Shown piece after piece: positions 63,765 to 64,000 of a stretch of 64,000 nucleotides of DNA. The number at the start of each line of letters is the position of its first letter. Within the stretch, counting starts at the first letter, position 1. Location of the stretch: contig NC_090022.1 in the NCBI RefSeq assembly GCF_037176765.1, positions 179,482,117-179,546,116 on the forward strand, given 5' to 3'. The notes under the pieces were generated by a model. It saw only the letters and a program-made list of their open reading frames with translations. It was not told the DNA's origin and made no database searches. This DNA is from Anolis sagrei. Taxonomy: Eukaryota > Chordata > Lepidosauria > Squamata > Anolidae. A program made the translations under genes and the position numbers.

Positions 63765-64000
63765 GTATATAACCTGTATAATCCAAGATGTCTGGCTTTT
63801 GTCAACTAAGAGACAACATGAAGCAATGAAGCAGCACTGAAGTTAGATAGGCGTCTTCAGTCACCCTTGGACTTTTCCACCTTGGGAGTTGATTAGGCCT
63901 TAGTATCTGGTGATATTGCCATGGGACTGATTCCATCTCAATCTGCACAGACACAAACAAATTATAACAATCTGAAAAAAGGCTTCGAAATCTCTCCAGT

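Larger units (their letters stand above)
47537..64000 (-). other. TEX2 5' intron (upstream exon and promoter not seen)
   Basis: Upstream of the acceptor at 47537-47538. No CpG-rich stretch or clear noncoding exon was found up to the window end. Repeats are listed separately. 47.6-49.2, 49.95-51.3, 52.0-53.4, 54.4-54.97, 55.2-56.2, 56.7-58.7 and 59.2-61.0 kb hold little I can name. Confidence 0.65.

Noticed and set aside
1-64000. Endogenous retrovirus or LTR element
   Set aside because: No paired LTRs, primer site or gag/pol/env-like reading was seen; the reverse-transcriptase text found belongs to BovB, L2 and CR1 LINEs.
47537-64000. TEX2 promoter or CpG island
   Set aside because: No CG-dense stretch is present; likely upstream of the window.

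Overview
The window is vertebrate nuclear DNA, almost certainly from a squamate reptile. BovB (RTE) LINE ends, a tRNA-type SINE with a BovB-like tail (Sauria-SINE type), L2 and CR1 LINE 3' ends, many small hAT foldback elements and a SPIN-type hAT element occur together. An iguanian lizard is my best guess, from general knowledge of these repeats; the species itself cannot be read from the sequence.

The only host gene I can support is TEX2, on the minus strand. Eleven coding exons (47510 down to 6184) join in frame with consensus GT/AG sites into a protein of 1115 residues, close to the roughly 1130 of mammalian TEX2. TEX2 is the animal relative of yeast Nvj2: an ER membrane protein with a long disordered N-terminus, a membrane hairpin, a PH-like domain and a lipid-carrying SMP domain. 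The first coding exon begins in 5' UTR behind a splice acceptor. The promoter and first exon are therefore probably beyond 64000, since no CpG-rich region is seen from 47.5 to 64 kb.

Layout: 1-5.3 kb is the TEX2 3' flank, packed with old and nested repeats. At 5.3-6.2 kb lies the 3' UTR, with a good poly(A) signal at 5298-5303. From 6.2 to 36.9 kb are coding exons 11 to 2, which encode the PH-like and SMP regions. From 45.9 to 47.5 kb is the large coding exon 1 (N-terminus and membrane hairpin). From 47.5 to 64 kb is the 5' intron, rich in SINE, BovB, hAT and SPIN insertions.

No second gene, RNA gene, CRISPR array or unknown multi-gene system was found. The interest lies in the repeat layers. 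There is a complete SPIN-type element with a perfect 8-bp target duplication and an internal 290-bp tandem repeat, inside an older element. Snap-back insertions of a possibly Penelope-like family carry 13-bp duplications. A 135-bp hAT foldback family has near-constant length. A gutted mariner sits 64 bp from a TEX2 splice acceptor. A BovB copy carries a duplicated flank. All identifications rest on reading and remembered family features; no search was run.
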